Assembly: GCF_040581485.1 (NCBI RefSeq)
Contig: NC_090130.1
Span: 14,380,656 to 14,444,655 of the forward strand
Reading direction: 5' to 3'
DNA from: Linepithema humile
Taxonomy: Eukaryota > Arthropoda > Insecta > Hymenoptera > Formicidae
Length of the DNA: 64,000 nt
Under the pieces are notes generated by a model. It was not told the origin of the DNA. It saw nothing but the letters and a program-made list of their open reading frames with translations, and searched no databases. Below are positions 20,004 through 30,851 of this stretch, in pieces; the stretch's first letter is position 1, and every line of letters begins with the position of its first letter. The translations under genes were made by a program, and so were the position numbers.

Positions 20004-20940
20004 AGGTTATTCCTCCCTCGTAGCCCGTGTATGCAACAATGCATACACCGGCCCCCGGCACCAGACTTGGGGTTACGGTATACTGCGACTTATGTACTGT
20101 GGGGTTGCGCAACTCGCCCACAGGGATCGTTCAGACCACACATTTTTATCGTCTCTGTGATCATTCAGCCTTCGGCACGATACCTCCCATCTTGGCTTGA
20201 GACACCATCCTTGTCGTCCCGGACCCATACACACAAATCGGCGCGCACGCCTCACGGACCCCCGAAGAAGCGACTGGCCCGCTCGGTGCACGCAACCGAG
20301 TCTGAGGGAGAACCCCCCCCCCCTGCCCACCCGCCCGCATGAAGCCCAACATGCGGCGGCTCACGCGCGGCGACACGCCCCGAAAGCGCGTCCCCGGAAG
20401 GAGCTCCGATCCCGCAATGGAATACGGATTCCCCCGAGGAACGCGTCCCGACCCGGCCGCCGACACCCTCACCACCACATGCCAGCCCATAAATGGACCA
20501 AAGGTCCCCACCCAGGCGGGCGTGGATGAGGATGAATGAATGTGTATGTGTGCTTGAATGATGTATGCGTGTGCGTGATTGATGAATGAATGTGTGTGTG
20601 TATGCAGGACGGGAAACGGCATCCCACGCATCGCTGATGCTACAATGCGCGGGCGCCCCCCGCCGAATGCATGCGTGGCCCTCGACTTCCGAGCAGCTTC
20701 GCATCAGCGAAGGCGCCCAGACAGTACGGGGGCCAAGTGTGTATGTGTAATGTATGTGTGTGTGTGCATGAATGTGAGGCACGGGGAGAGACGACCCCCG
20801 GCCGAGCACGCAGAGTCCGGGAACGACTGGGGGAGAGAGCTTGCGCACCTCCCCCCCATCCTCCTATGGTTTGATATCGGAGTTTTCCTTCTCCTAGGCC
20901 GACTGCCCACACAGGGCTAACGAGCTCGGCCTGCCCGGGT

Positions 20941-20950
20941 CTTTTTATAG
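20941..20950 (-). promoter_or_regulatory. TATA-like box, unit B outer copy
   Basis: The second copy of CTATAAAAAG with its surrounding GACCCGGGCAGGCC, about 430 bp from the 5' end. Confidence 0.45.
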
Positions 20951-22061
20951 AGGTTTTACCACCCTCGCGGCCCATCCTAGCTAAGCTAGCACCGGCCCCC
21001 GGCCCCATTAACTGGGGTTACGGTGTGAGTCGCCACGCCCCCCCACGTGCCATGGGGGGCTCGACCGTTATGCCGGAACACCGGCGTACTAACGAGGCTG
21101 GTCAGGCCCCGGATTTTTTCTCGAGGTTTACTCCTCTATCCTGGTGGAGTGAATAACACCCCTAACGGATCCAGGCATCCGGGCGATTGAAGTCAGGGCC
21201 GCCAACCCCTACCGGCTAACCGGGACAAGTCCCATACGAGGTAGCCGGACCCCGGGTTCCCCCCAGCGGGGGAACTGTGCGCTCTTAGCACCGTGGAACG
21301 ACCCCAGCGGGCCATCCCCCGGTGAGCCCTCTCACCACGACAAGGTGGCGCACAACGAGAGGGTCCCTGGGGGTCCTTTTTTTTTTTTTTTTTTTTGTTC
21401 TGGGAGGGGCAAGCCCCTCCCCGGGGGTGGGGAATCTTCCAAAGACACCCTCTGGCGTGCAATGGGAACATCCCTGCCAGAGGGTAGTGTTGGATTCGTC
21501 CGGAGGAGTAGTCTGCTACACCACCAGTTCCTCCGGACGCCTACCAACTAAACCCCACCCCCGTTGATTTGCCGTCAGCGGCCGTTATGGGGGGGAGGCT
21601 GGGAACCGCAAACGCATACATCCAGCCATCCCCCCCGGCATGCCGGTTTCCCGGCACAAAACCTGTTGTGGGGAGAACAAAGTTCTCCCCCCCCCCCTCG
21701 ACGCTACACACATCTTCGGGTCACGACCCGGTGGTCCACACTGCGGGCGGCTCGCGTCTGTACGTCGCGCCATAACCGCCCGCAGGGGACCAAAAACCTT
21801 CGGTTCGGTCCTAAAGGGGCCGACCCGTGGGTCTCACTCCCAGGCCCGTTTGTTTCTCGATCAAGATCGAGCCGGGCCTGGGGGGACCTAACTTAAATTT
21901 AGCTCCCCTCCTCCGGACTTGTGAGCGGGGGGGCGCAAAGCGCATAATTCCGCCGTCCGAAGGAGGGAGCTCCTCTAGAGTAGGGCGAAGGAGTGTGTCC
22001 GGGGCAAGCCCCCTCCACATCTCCCTTCGCCCCTCTCCTTAATATGAAGGGCATGCCCTTC

Positions 22062-24641
22062 CTACTCCGTGCCCTTTCTGCTTCTTAGCCCCGGTTTGCC
22101 CGGTGGTGGCCTTGAAGCAGAAAGGGCCCGGACTTTCGTGGGCATCTGTAGGGGAGGACTAGTCTCCTCCCCCCCAGCCCCTCTCGGCCTCTTCTCCGCC
22201 GGGGTGCGGGAGGGCCCAGCGGCCCCGTCCAATCTCTCCAACCTCAAAATCATCCTCCTGGCACTGGCCCCACTGGGACCAGGCACAGGAGATCCTCTCT
22301 CCGGAGTCCCCCCTTCCTCCGGGGAGGCGGGGCCCGGACCGGTTGGCTCGGTAACCCCGCCCCCAGGGGGGGAAGCTATATTGCCCCTTTCTGGAGGAGC
22401 CCTGGGCGCAGGGGGGATCGGAGGACATTTCTCCGACCCCGCCCTGTGGTCCGCCTTCCTGCCCGCGGTGGCACAGATGGGGCAGTGGGCCGGGCGCTCA
22501 CAGTTGGCCCCTCTGTGCCCCGCCTCCCCGCACTGAAAGCAGAGGGAGGCCCGGTCCTCTCTGGACGGGCACCTCCGCTGTGTGTGCCCACGCGCAAGGC
22601 AGCGGAAGCAGCGGGCCGGTCTGTCCTTCAACAGCTCCGCCCGTACGGAGAACCACGTTCCCACGGTGATCCTCCCTGCCTCCGCTACCTTGACGATTGC
22701 CCTTGCCGGGCCTTGCACCCACACTGTACGCAATCTGCGCACAGCGGGGCGCAGCGGGCCCACTCGAATCTCCGATTCGGAGCATCCGCCCTTGACAGCA
22801 ACTGCCTGGCGGATCTCCTCCTCGGAGATCGATTCCTCCACTCCCCTGAGGCGGAGGTCGAGGCGTTTGGTCGGCCTCGTGACCCCGATGCCCTCATAAT
22901 CCTCCCCGAGGGCCATCCGGAGGACCGTGGTTAGTCGGTCCGCCTTTGCCTCCGCCTCCGGCCCCCCCCCTGGTATCTCCAGTAGAAGGCCCCCACCACC
23001 GTGAGCTCCCCTGGCACTGATCTTATCAATGCCAAGGTCGCTCAGATTTATTTTCCGCCTCGCGGCGGCCAATGCTCCGGAGAGATTCTCCCGTCCCGTC
23101 AGCATGACCGCCGCGGAGCGAGGGAGGCGTTTCCTCGCCTCCTTGGACCGGCTCTTGGGTGCCGCCTCCCTGGGGGCCACCCTCTGCTGAGCCTGTCTAA
23201 CCCGGCTCGAGAGAGTGGGGTGACCAGGTCCCACCCCCTTTTTCCCCGCCCTCCTCTTCTTCCCGGCGACGGCAGTCCACTCGTTGGAACCTACCGCCGC
23301 CGGGGTGATGCTCCCTTCCATGGGAGAGCCCGTGGCGATGGCGGGAGACCCCGGTGTGAGCTGGGGAACGTCCCCACTCCCCCGAGGGACCGCCATCCCG
23401 TTTCTCTCCTTCCTCTTCCTCTTCTTCCTCCCCCCGCTATCCCGAACTACCCCCCCAGTGGGGGGCATTCAAGGGCGGGAAGAGGCAGGGGCCGGAGGAG
23501 GGGGGGGCATTGCTACCCTCTCCTCCAGTCCCCTCAATCGCTCGCCGAACCCACGAAGGGTGTCGGCAATCCCCGCCAGGCTCGCCGCAATCTGCGGGTC
23601 CCCCGACGGGGGGGGGCGGGGGGACCAAGCCCCGCCCCCGTCCTTCTCTGCCATGGCGTTTCCCCCTGCCGGGCCAGGGCTAGGGGGAAGTTCCACCCCC
23701 ACCAGTGAGACCGGCCCCTCCCCAGCGCGGAGGTTTGCAGCCTCCGCCTGTAATTTGCGGACCCGGCGCCGGAGACGGTCATTTTCTGACCTCTGGGACT
23801 CCATGTCCCTCTCCAGCGCCGTGACCCGCTCGCGCCAATAGCCGGGGTCCCCGCCCTCAGAGGCCCGCCCGGCCAGCGTCCGAACGGCCTCCCTGAGGAC
23901 GTAAACCCCGAATTTCAGCTTGCCACTGAGCTCGCCCTTTAGCCCAGTGGCCCGCTGGCGCACTTCCTCCATGGAGAGGAGCACTCCGTCGATGCTCATG
24001 AGCATTTCTTCGGAGGTGCCCCTCTCCATCCGACAGATCGTCTCGTCTGCCCTCCTCTTTTGTGGGCCGGTGAACGCCGGCGGCACTACCTCCGGCAGGG
24101 AGATTCCCCCAGCCGTGCTACCGGCTGCGGACAGCGCGGCGCCCTCCGCCGCACTGTCCGCCGTCGATGCCCCAACCGTGGTCCCGGCATACTCCCCGTC
24201 CGAGTCGGTGTCGGACGGTATCTGCGGGGGGGGTCTAAGGGGGCCCGACCCGTCCTTGCGGGGCCTGCCACGCCCTTTGCGGAGTAACCGCCGCCTATCT
24301 TCTGCCTCTCCTCGCGGAGGCCTTGCCCGTACCTGTCCCGGCCTGGGGGGAGGGAGTTGCGTCCCCTCAGGGGGTCCCTCACCCCTTCTCCCCAATAGTT
24401 CCTCCAACGGGAGGCCCTCCACCATGGTTCGGGAGTCATCCCTCCCCACTTCCATCTCCTCTGCACAGGAGACACCACCGATAGCCATCTCTACCGCGGG
24501 GCTCGGATTCAACTCCGCGGCAGGCCCTTCGTCAGATGACGACGCGGTGGGGGCAGGGACTATACCCCCTTCCGCGCCGGCAGCTGGGTTACCGACCCCC
24601 TGCTGCGGTAAATTCGTTTCTCCATCTGACATGCCGATCAT
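22062..24641 (-). pseudogene. gag: Gag2 of unit C, one in-frame TGA
   Basis: A single long frame (390 + 468 codons) is interrupted only by TGA at 23469-23471, immediately followed by ATG. The N-terminal half has a coiled coil (YWRERVTALERDMESQRSE). The second half has a basic KKRKRKER stretch, an RRM-like region (LSDLGIDKISAR, RLDLRLRGVEESISEEE) and three zinc knuckles (CFRCLARGHTQRRC, CFQCGEAGHRGANC, CPICATAGRK). Length and domain order match R1-clade gags. The TGAATG could be a plain nonsense mutation or a stop-restart arrangement giving two proteins; sister copies would decide. Confidence 0.75.
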
Positions 24642-25155
24642 ATTATTAATTTGTTCACAGAGTTATTTTCTCCGGGTGTATTTATCGTGGTTTTCCTTCC
24701 ACTAGGACGGTTGTCGACCAAGACTAACGAGCCCGTCCTGCCCGGATCTTTTTATAGAGGTTGTATCACCCTCGCAGCCCGTGCAAGCGCCATGCTTGCA
24801 CCGGCCCCTGGCCCCATAAACTGGGGTTACGGTATGAGTCTCCACGCCCCCCCCTCGTGCAATGGGGGGCACGACCGTTATGCCGGAGCACCGGCGTGCT
24901 AACGAGGCTGGTCAGGCCCCGGATTTTTCTCGAGGTTTACTCCTCTATCCCGGGGGTGTGTTTTCCAAAAACGCACCTATCGAGTCCGGGCACCCGGGGG
25001 TTTGGAATCAGAGTCCCCGTCTCCTACCAGCGATTGGGATAGTACCCTGACGAAGTCGCTGGACTCCGCACGGCCCCTCCCAAACGAGGGAACCGCGACC
25101 CTACAGGGGGGTGGGCAGGTGAGAGAGGTCGCTAACTCCCCCACCCCCCCCAACC
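24642..25155 (-). promoter_or_regulatory. Leader-like segment ahead of gag2
   Basis: It shares the TATA-containing block (CTATAAAAAG, 24748-24757), the GGCCCC..AACTGGGGTTACGG words and the CGAGGTTTACTCCTCTATCC words with other 5' UTRs, but lacks their TG-rich middle. It begins only about 50 bp after the ORF2 stop, with no intervening poly(A). Confidence 0.55.
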
Positions 25156-28100
25156 CTACCTCGACGCCCCCATAGCGCCCGGGCGCGAAGGACGCGGTCT
25201 GGCTCGACCACCCCCTCGGCCCCTCCTTCTGCTCGCCAGGGCGGAGGCCGAACCCCCCTCGCCCCGCCTCTCCCTCTCGGCCTCCTCCTTCCGGGACATG
25301 ACCGTCTCACAGAAGGAGGAGACCGCCTCCCAAACCCCCTCCCCCTCCAGCATTCCCCTAATTAGGGAGGGGAGGGAGAGGTCTTCGCCAACCACCTCAA
25401 CCAGGACTCGACGCTCCTCAGCCCACGCCGAGCAAACCTCGAGCGTGTGCTGCGCCGAGTCCAGGCTGGCCGCACAGTGGTGGCACCGCGTGGTGTGTTC
25501 CTTACCGATTCTGCACAGGTAGTCACCGAAGCAACCATGCCCGGTGAAAACCTGCGCCACTCGGAAGGAGATGCCTCCTCCCCTCCTGTCTACCCACTCC
25601 TGTAGACAGGGCTGGATGGCCCTGACGGTCCATAATCCCGGAGAGCCCGGAGTGTTGTGTTCGCCCAGTCTGTGTTTCCACTTCCTGAGCGCCCACCTCC
25701 GGGCCCTGGCCTTCTCTTTTGCCACCTCCCTGGAGATGTTCTCGGGGGAAATGCCGCTCCGCCCGACCTCTATCGCGCACCGATAAGCCTCGGCACGCGA
25801 CTCAGCGACCAGGTCGAACGGGAGCACCCCCGCCAGGGCTGTGGCCGCCACATACGACACCGTCCGGTAGCACCGAGCAACTCTGATGGCCATGCGCCTG
25901 TCTGCCCTTTTAACGATGGACAGGGCGCGTTTATTGGCCATCAGGTCTTCCGCCCAAATCGGTGCCCCATAAAGGGACACCGACCGGACGGTGTTCGCGT
26001 ATAAGTGCCTGACTTTGGCACTTGAACCGCCAAGGTTGGGCAGGAGGCGACTCAACGCGTTTGCCATCCTGTCCACTCTGGGAGCGAGGGCAGTAAAATG
26101 CTGCGTGAACTCCCAGAGTCCATCCAGGGTGAGGCCAAGGTACTTCATCTTGGACCCCACAGGGATACGGGACCCTCCGACCTTGATGACTGTCGGGGGT
26201 GGCCTCCCATCTGCCTTCCTATGGAAGAACAGTGCCTCTGTCTTCAAGGGAGCCACCTCTAATCCTAGGCCCCGTATTGCACACACCACGCTGGCCACGG
26301 CTACGTTTACTGCAGCCGCGGCCTCTCGCCAATCCTCCCCCCGTGCCATGACTAAGGTATCGTCCGCATAGCACACGATGTCACAGCCCGGAGGGAGGGC
26401 CGTCCGGAGCACCACATCGTACCCGAGATTCCACAGCGTCGGGCCCAGAACAGACCCCTGTGGAACCCCGCGGTACATCCTCCTTTCGCACACCGCGCCG
26501 TTGCAGTTCTTATATGCAAATGACCTGTCCCTAAGGTAGTCCCAGAGGACTGCCCGGAGGTATGGGGGCAGCTGAAAGTAGTCAAAGGCTGCCCCCAGAC
26601 AGTCCCAGGGGAGGGAGTTAAAGGCGTTCACTATATCGAGCGAAACCGCCATCCCCACCTCCCCCCCCTCCAGCGCGGCATCCGAGAAGGAGCGCACGTG
26701 ACGTATGGCGTCAACCGTGCCGCGTCCCTCCCGGAAGCCGTACTGCTTCTCACTCAAAGTGGGACCACCCTGGGACAGGTGCTGGACGAGGCGCCCAACG
26801 ATGATTCGCTCAAAGAGCTTTCCTGCCTCGTCCAGCAAGCATATCGGCCGGTATGCGGAGGGATGCTCCGTCGGCTTACCATCCTTGTGGAGGAGGACCA
26901 GATTGGCCCTCCTCCACCGCGAGGGGAAAGTGCCGGATCTGAGGCAGGCGGTGAAAAGCCGCCCCATCCGGTCACTCAGCACCCTCGCTGCCAGGGCCCA
27001 GGCCCTGCCGGGTATTCCGTCGGGTCCTGGTGCTTTAGCAGCACCACCAAGCCTAGCCCGCACTGCGGTCATCTCGTCCACCGAGACTGCCGGTTCCTCG
27101 GGCCACGCCTCCCCGATCGTGGGGGGAGGGATGTTGATCTCCCCCACGGGGAACAACGTGTCTATTACGTTCCCGAGGATTGCCGGCTTTAGTCTCTCCG
27201 CAGTGGGGGGCGCCCTCGGTCTCAGCTTCCTGAGTACCAGCTTAAAGGGTCGCCCCCACGGATCCCGGTCCAGGGTGGAGGTCAGCTCCTCCCAAGCCCT
27301 GGCTTTCTCCTTCCTGATGGCGGCTCGCAGGGCGTTTCGTGCGGCACGAAACCCCTCAAGAGCTTCCGTCGTTCTGGTGTGGTCCCCCCTTCTGCGCACG
27401 CGCAGGAATGTCCGCCTGGCGGCCGAGGAGGAACGCCTAAGATCGGCGATCTCCTCGGTTCACCAGTACATCGCCCTACCGGGGGACCATTTGGACCGCG
27501 GCATAGACGCTTCACACGCGTCTTCCACTACGCCTACGATCCTCGTGGCCTCTTCATCCAGGTCCACGACCTGGCCGGATGGTATTGGCCAGGTTTCCAC
27601 CAGAACGACCGCCATCAGGATGTCCTCATTTAATTTCCTGAGGACCCATCCTCTGTGGGTGTTACGCCGACGACGGCTGAGCTGTCCGGTGGGGGTGGTC
27701 GAGGCCTCGATCACAATATACTTGTGATCTGACCCCGAGTCAAGGTCTTCGTCCACCCACCAACCAGTGACCCTGCGCGCGGCCGACGGGGAAGCCCACG
27801 TGAGATCCACGATGGACTCCCCTCGGGTACGCACGCAGGTGCTCCTCGAACCCGTGTTTAAAAGACACAGGCCGAGTGCCGCCGCCCAGTCCACCATCTC
27901 CCCTCCCCTCTTGTCGGTATGCGGGGAACCCCACAGCGTGGACCACGCGTTGAAGTCCCCCGCAACTACTGTGGGCCGGGGGAGGCATCTGCGTATGCAG
28001 TCCCCCAGCTCCGACAAGAAGATCTTAAAGGAGGGGAGTTTCCACCTAGGTGGGGCGTAACACCCCAGCACCGCCCATTCTCCCCACTCTACCGCGACAA

Positions 28101-28338
28101 ATCCGCACCCGTCTCCTATCTTGGAGCACGGGCGCGGCACCGCGGATGGTCGCCACGCTATGGCAACCCCCTCCCCCGAGGCGTCCATAAACCAGTTGGG
28201 GTGGTCTCTCTGGATCCAATACGGCTCCGAGACCACACCCAACTCGAACCCACCCTCCGCCATGGTCTGGTTGAAAAGATCCTGACCCACGGCGGAGTGG
28301 TTCACGTTCGCCTGGAGGATCCTGGTAGGAGGGAATAT
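25156..28338 (-). pseudogene. ORF2: APE endonuclease + reverse transcriptase
   Basis: The enzyme nicks the target and copies the RNA by target-primed reverse transcription. The endonuclease begins RILQANVNHSAVGQDLF at about 28315 and contains VSEPYW, GDFNAW and SGSDHKY, typical of the R1 clade. The RT domain follows with the YGFREG block, SLDIVNAFNSLPW, GVPQGSVLGP and the catalytic YADD (26370-26359). A C-terminal zinc knuckle is present (CHHCAASLDSAQHTLEVC). One in-frame TGA at 27460-27462 sits where the family has a second Trp (MYW then TEEIADLR), splitting the frame. The start is unclear: a plausible ATG at 28369 is in another frame. It is the only RT source seen for this family here. Confidence 0.85.
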
Positions 28339-28523
28339 CCCTACTCAGGACCCCCCGAGACGTGCCCATCGTCGCTCTCCTCCTCCGCTCCTAACGTTGC
28401 CGCTGCCGCTGCTGTGGCTTCGCTGAGCCTCCGCACCCTCTCCAATCCCTGTCCAACCGACAACCCGGCTGTGCACAGCAGGAGAGATGAAGACTCCGTC
28501 AGCGGTCTAACCACCGCAGTCTC

Positions 28524-30851
28524 TCAGGCAGGCGCGCTAACCAAAGCCATTCCGGATGCAACTTCCTCCTCCCTGGCCACTTCAGCGGAAACGGGCGCGG
28601 GTTCCAAAGCCGCGCCCGCCGCTCTCCTCTCCTCCTCCGTCACGCCTTCAGGGTTGGGCGCGGGGGCCCATTCCGCGCCCAATAACTCCTTCTCCCCTCC
28701 CCTTAATTGAGCAGAGGTGGGTGTGGGTGCCAAAGCCACCCCCACTTGCCCTTCTTCTTCCACCTCCATATTGGTGGGAGTGGCAGGAGCGGTCGCGGGG
28801 GCCAAGGCCGCTTCCGTCCTGTCCTCCTCCTCCCTCACCTTCCTCCCCGCTGATCCGGTTGACCCGGGTGCGGCTACTGATACCGAGACCGCGCCCGCAG
28901 TAGCCCTCCCTCTCGACCTTCCCCAGTTCTTGGGGGCCTTGCAGGCAGGGCCCCCCACTCTATGCGTGTGGGGGAGCCCCTTATCCCTGCACACAGGGCA
29001 GCTCACGGGGTTTTCGCAGTTTCTGGCGACATGCCCCGCAGAGCCGCACCTGTAACAGGTATCGGTCCTATCCGCCGCGCTCGTACATTTGGCCCGCACA
29101 TGGCCCGTCTCCATACATTTGAAGCACTGCAAGGGCCTCTCGTCCAACAAGGACACCCTTGCAATGCTCCATCCAACCTTCATGCCACCCCTCTCCGCGG
29201 CCTTAATTGCCGCGTTGAGGGGGCACCGCACCCAGGTCACCCCCAGTCCATTTTCCATGGGGGAGGGCCGAACAGGTCCAACCTTGACCTCCGATGGGGG
29301 GCATCCTCCTACACTACTCACGGCCTCAGCGACCTCATCCGGCTCAATCGAGTCCATGAGGCCGCTGATCCGCAGCTCCCCCATCTTAAAGGGTCTCACA
29401 ACCCTAACCCCCTCTTTTCCCAGGAATGTCCTTTTTAGGGCCGCGGCCAGGGCATCAGCCTTCTTCTCGCTATCCGGGCCCGGGACTTCCAGGCGGGTGG
29501 CTCCCGTCCTGGCTATCCCTGGCTTCAGATGCGAGATCCCCAACTCCTCCAGGCTGATCCTGTCCCTCGCTTCCCTTAGGATCCGGGTATAGTCCCCCAG
29601 CGAACACGTGACGGTGATCGCCGCCGTGCTGGGGGGCCTCCGGACCTTTCGGGTCTTCGCAGGGGCGGTTTGGGCCGGGCCCTTCCTTTCCTTTTGCCCT
29701 CTCTGTGGGGCTGTCCCCGCCTTTTTCTCCCTCCCCGCCACCAAGGCGTAATTTTGGTTGGCGGGAGGAGGGTCAGGTACCCTCTTTGGTGGTTGTTGCT
29801 GTTGCTGCTGCTGCTGCTGCTGCTGCCCATACCGTTGCCGCCGCGGCTGTGGGGGGGGAGTCCTCCCCTCCTGTTCCGCCGGCGGTTCCGCTTGGGTCAC
29901 AGCCCATCCTCCCCCGTTCCGACTCGGACGTGGGGTTCCTATGAAGGGGGCGGTGGAAGGAGGGGGATCGGCTTCGGCCTTTTCTCCCCTCTCGCCCCTC
30001 CCCCTCCCCTCCTTCGGGGGGGGGGGGAACCCCTTTCCCGCTGTTGCGGCCGGGGGTGGTACCAGCCCCAGCCTCTCGATGATCACCGGCACGAGCTCCT
30101 CAATGAGCTTCGGCAATCTTTTTCGAATCTCCTCCTCCCCCACAACGGTGGGGGCAGGAGGAGCACTTCCTCTGTTTCTGTTTCTTCTTCTGGGTTCCTC
30201 CGCCGCCCGGTCCCGCTCGGACGGTCGGGAGGACCCTTTCCCATCCTCAAACCTGACCCCCCTCCCCATCCCGCCCAATGCCGGGCTGATGGGGGGCGGC
30301 CCCACAGCTGCGGCAGGGTCAGTGGGAGGAGGGGGCTGAGGAGGGGGAGGGATCTTTTTCCTCAAGTCATCCACCTGTTCCTGCAACCTCTTATTCTCCT
30401 GCTGGAGGGTCAGCACCTCCTTCCGGAGGGCCCTATATTCCTCCAGGAGGTTTTTTTCAGGTGTTGCCCTGCCCCTCCTCCTGATCTTCGTCGGCCTTGT
30501 GTCGGCGCCACTGCTGCCCGCCCCGTCCTCAACCGGGGATGCAGTTCCCCCTCCGGGTTCTCCCATTCTTTTTCCCCTCGGGGTTCCGTATACGGAGTTG
30601 GAATCTCCTTCCGGAGAGGAGAACGTATCACTCCCCCTCCTTTTGGTTTTGATGGGGGTGGACACGCCTCTCGCCCCCATCATCCTCCAGCCCGCTCCCA
30701 TCATGTTAGCGCTCTGGTTGCCTGGCCTCGCATCCTGTCCAGCCTTTTCACTCTCTGTCCTTAACCCACTCATGACCTCTTGCATGCCAGTGTTGTCGTT
30801 GTTTAGTCCGTCCTTGGTGTTTGTCTTTTTTGTATTTATTTTATTCTCCAT
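28524..30851 (-). CDS. gag: Gag1 of unit C
   Basis: This intact 775-codon frame begins MENKINTKKTNTKDG. A coiled coil lies near residues 140-170 (EYRALRKEVLTLQQENKRL), followed by a proline-rich region and a polyglutamine run encoded at about 29796-29826. An RRM-like region (ISLEELGISHLKP, GELRISGLMDSIEPDEV) precedes three knuckles (CFKCMETGHVRAKC, CYRCGSAGHVARNC, CPVCRDKGLPHTH), and the tail is rich in Ala/Glu repeats. It precedes ORF2 with about 185 bp between the gag stop and the first endonuclease codons. It differs strongly from gag2 in sequence but keeps the same architecture. Confidence 0.85.
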   Translation of the reverse strand: MENKINTKKTNTKDGLNNDNTGMQEVMSGLRTESEKAGQDARPGNQSANMMGAGWRMMGARGVSTPIKTKRRGSDTFSSPEGDSNSVYGTPRGKRMGEPGGGTASPVEDGAGSSGADTRPTKIRRRGRATPEKNLLEEYRALRKEVLTLQQENKRLQEQVDDLRKKIPPPPQPPPPTDPAAAVGPPPISPALGGMGRGVRFEDGKGSSRPSERDRAAEEPRRRNRNRGSAPPAPTVVGEEEIRKRLPKLIEELVPVIIERLGLVPPPAATAGKGFPPPPKEGRGRGERGEKAEADPPPSTAPFIGTPRPSRNGGGWAVTQAEPPAEQEGRTPPPQPRRQRYGQQQQQQQQQQQPPKRVPDPPPANQNYALVAGREKKAGTAPQRGQKERKGPAQTAPAKTRKVRRPPSTAAITVTCSLGDYTRILREARDRISLEELGISHLKPGIARTGATRLEVPGPDSEKKADALAAALKRTFLGKEGVRVVRPFKMGELRISGLMDSIEPDEVAEAVSSVGGCPPSEVKVGPVRPSPMENGLGVTWVRCPLNAAIKAAERGGMKVGWSIARVSLLDERPLQCFKCMETGHVRAKCTSAADRTDTCYRCGSAGHVARNCENPVSCPVCRDKGLPHTHRVGGPACKAPKNWGRSRGRATAGAVSVSVAAPGSTGSAGRKVREEEDRTEAALAPATAPATPTNMEVEEEGQVGVALAPTPTSAQLRGGEKELLGAEWAPAPNPEGVTEEERRAAGAALEPAPVSAEVAREEEVASGMALVSAPA

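Larger units (their letters stand above)
17204..21376 (-). mobile_element. Unit B: gag-only non-LTR unit
   Basis: The tail is a T-run at 17204-17226. A long GC-rich 3' UTR with internal repeats follows, then a damaged gag and a 1.5-kb 5' UTR ending at GGTCCCTGGGGGTCC (21362-21376). No endonuclease or reverse transcriptase frame is present. UTRs match units C and D. Confidence 0.85.
19878..21376 (-). promoter_or_regulatory. 5' UTR/promoter region of unit B
   Basis: The 1.5-kb leader contains two copies of a conserved block with CTATAAAAAG on the minus strand (19994-20003 and 20941-20950), a (TG)n-rich stretch (20540-20780), and a terminal hairpin (CCCTCTC with GAGAGGG) next to the 5' end. An open frame on the minus strand (20848-20252) is rich in His/Thr from the TG repeat and is probably not coding. 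Confidence 0.55.

Noticed and set aside
27460..27462. TGA read as tryptophan
   Set aside because: One Trp position in one decayed element is better explained by a nonsense mutation. Other frames here use TGA as a normal stop.
29670..30764. Long plus-strand open frames over the gag units (also near 33911-34930 and 26705-27727)
   Set aside because: They lie opposite intact GC-rich gag or ORF2 frames with zinc knuckles or RT motifs. GC-rich codons leave few stops on the other strand, and the translations are low-complexity Pro/Ser/Arg.
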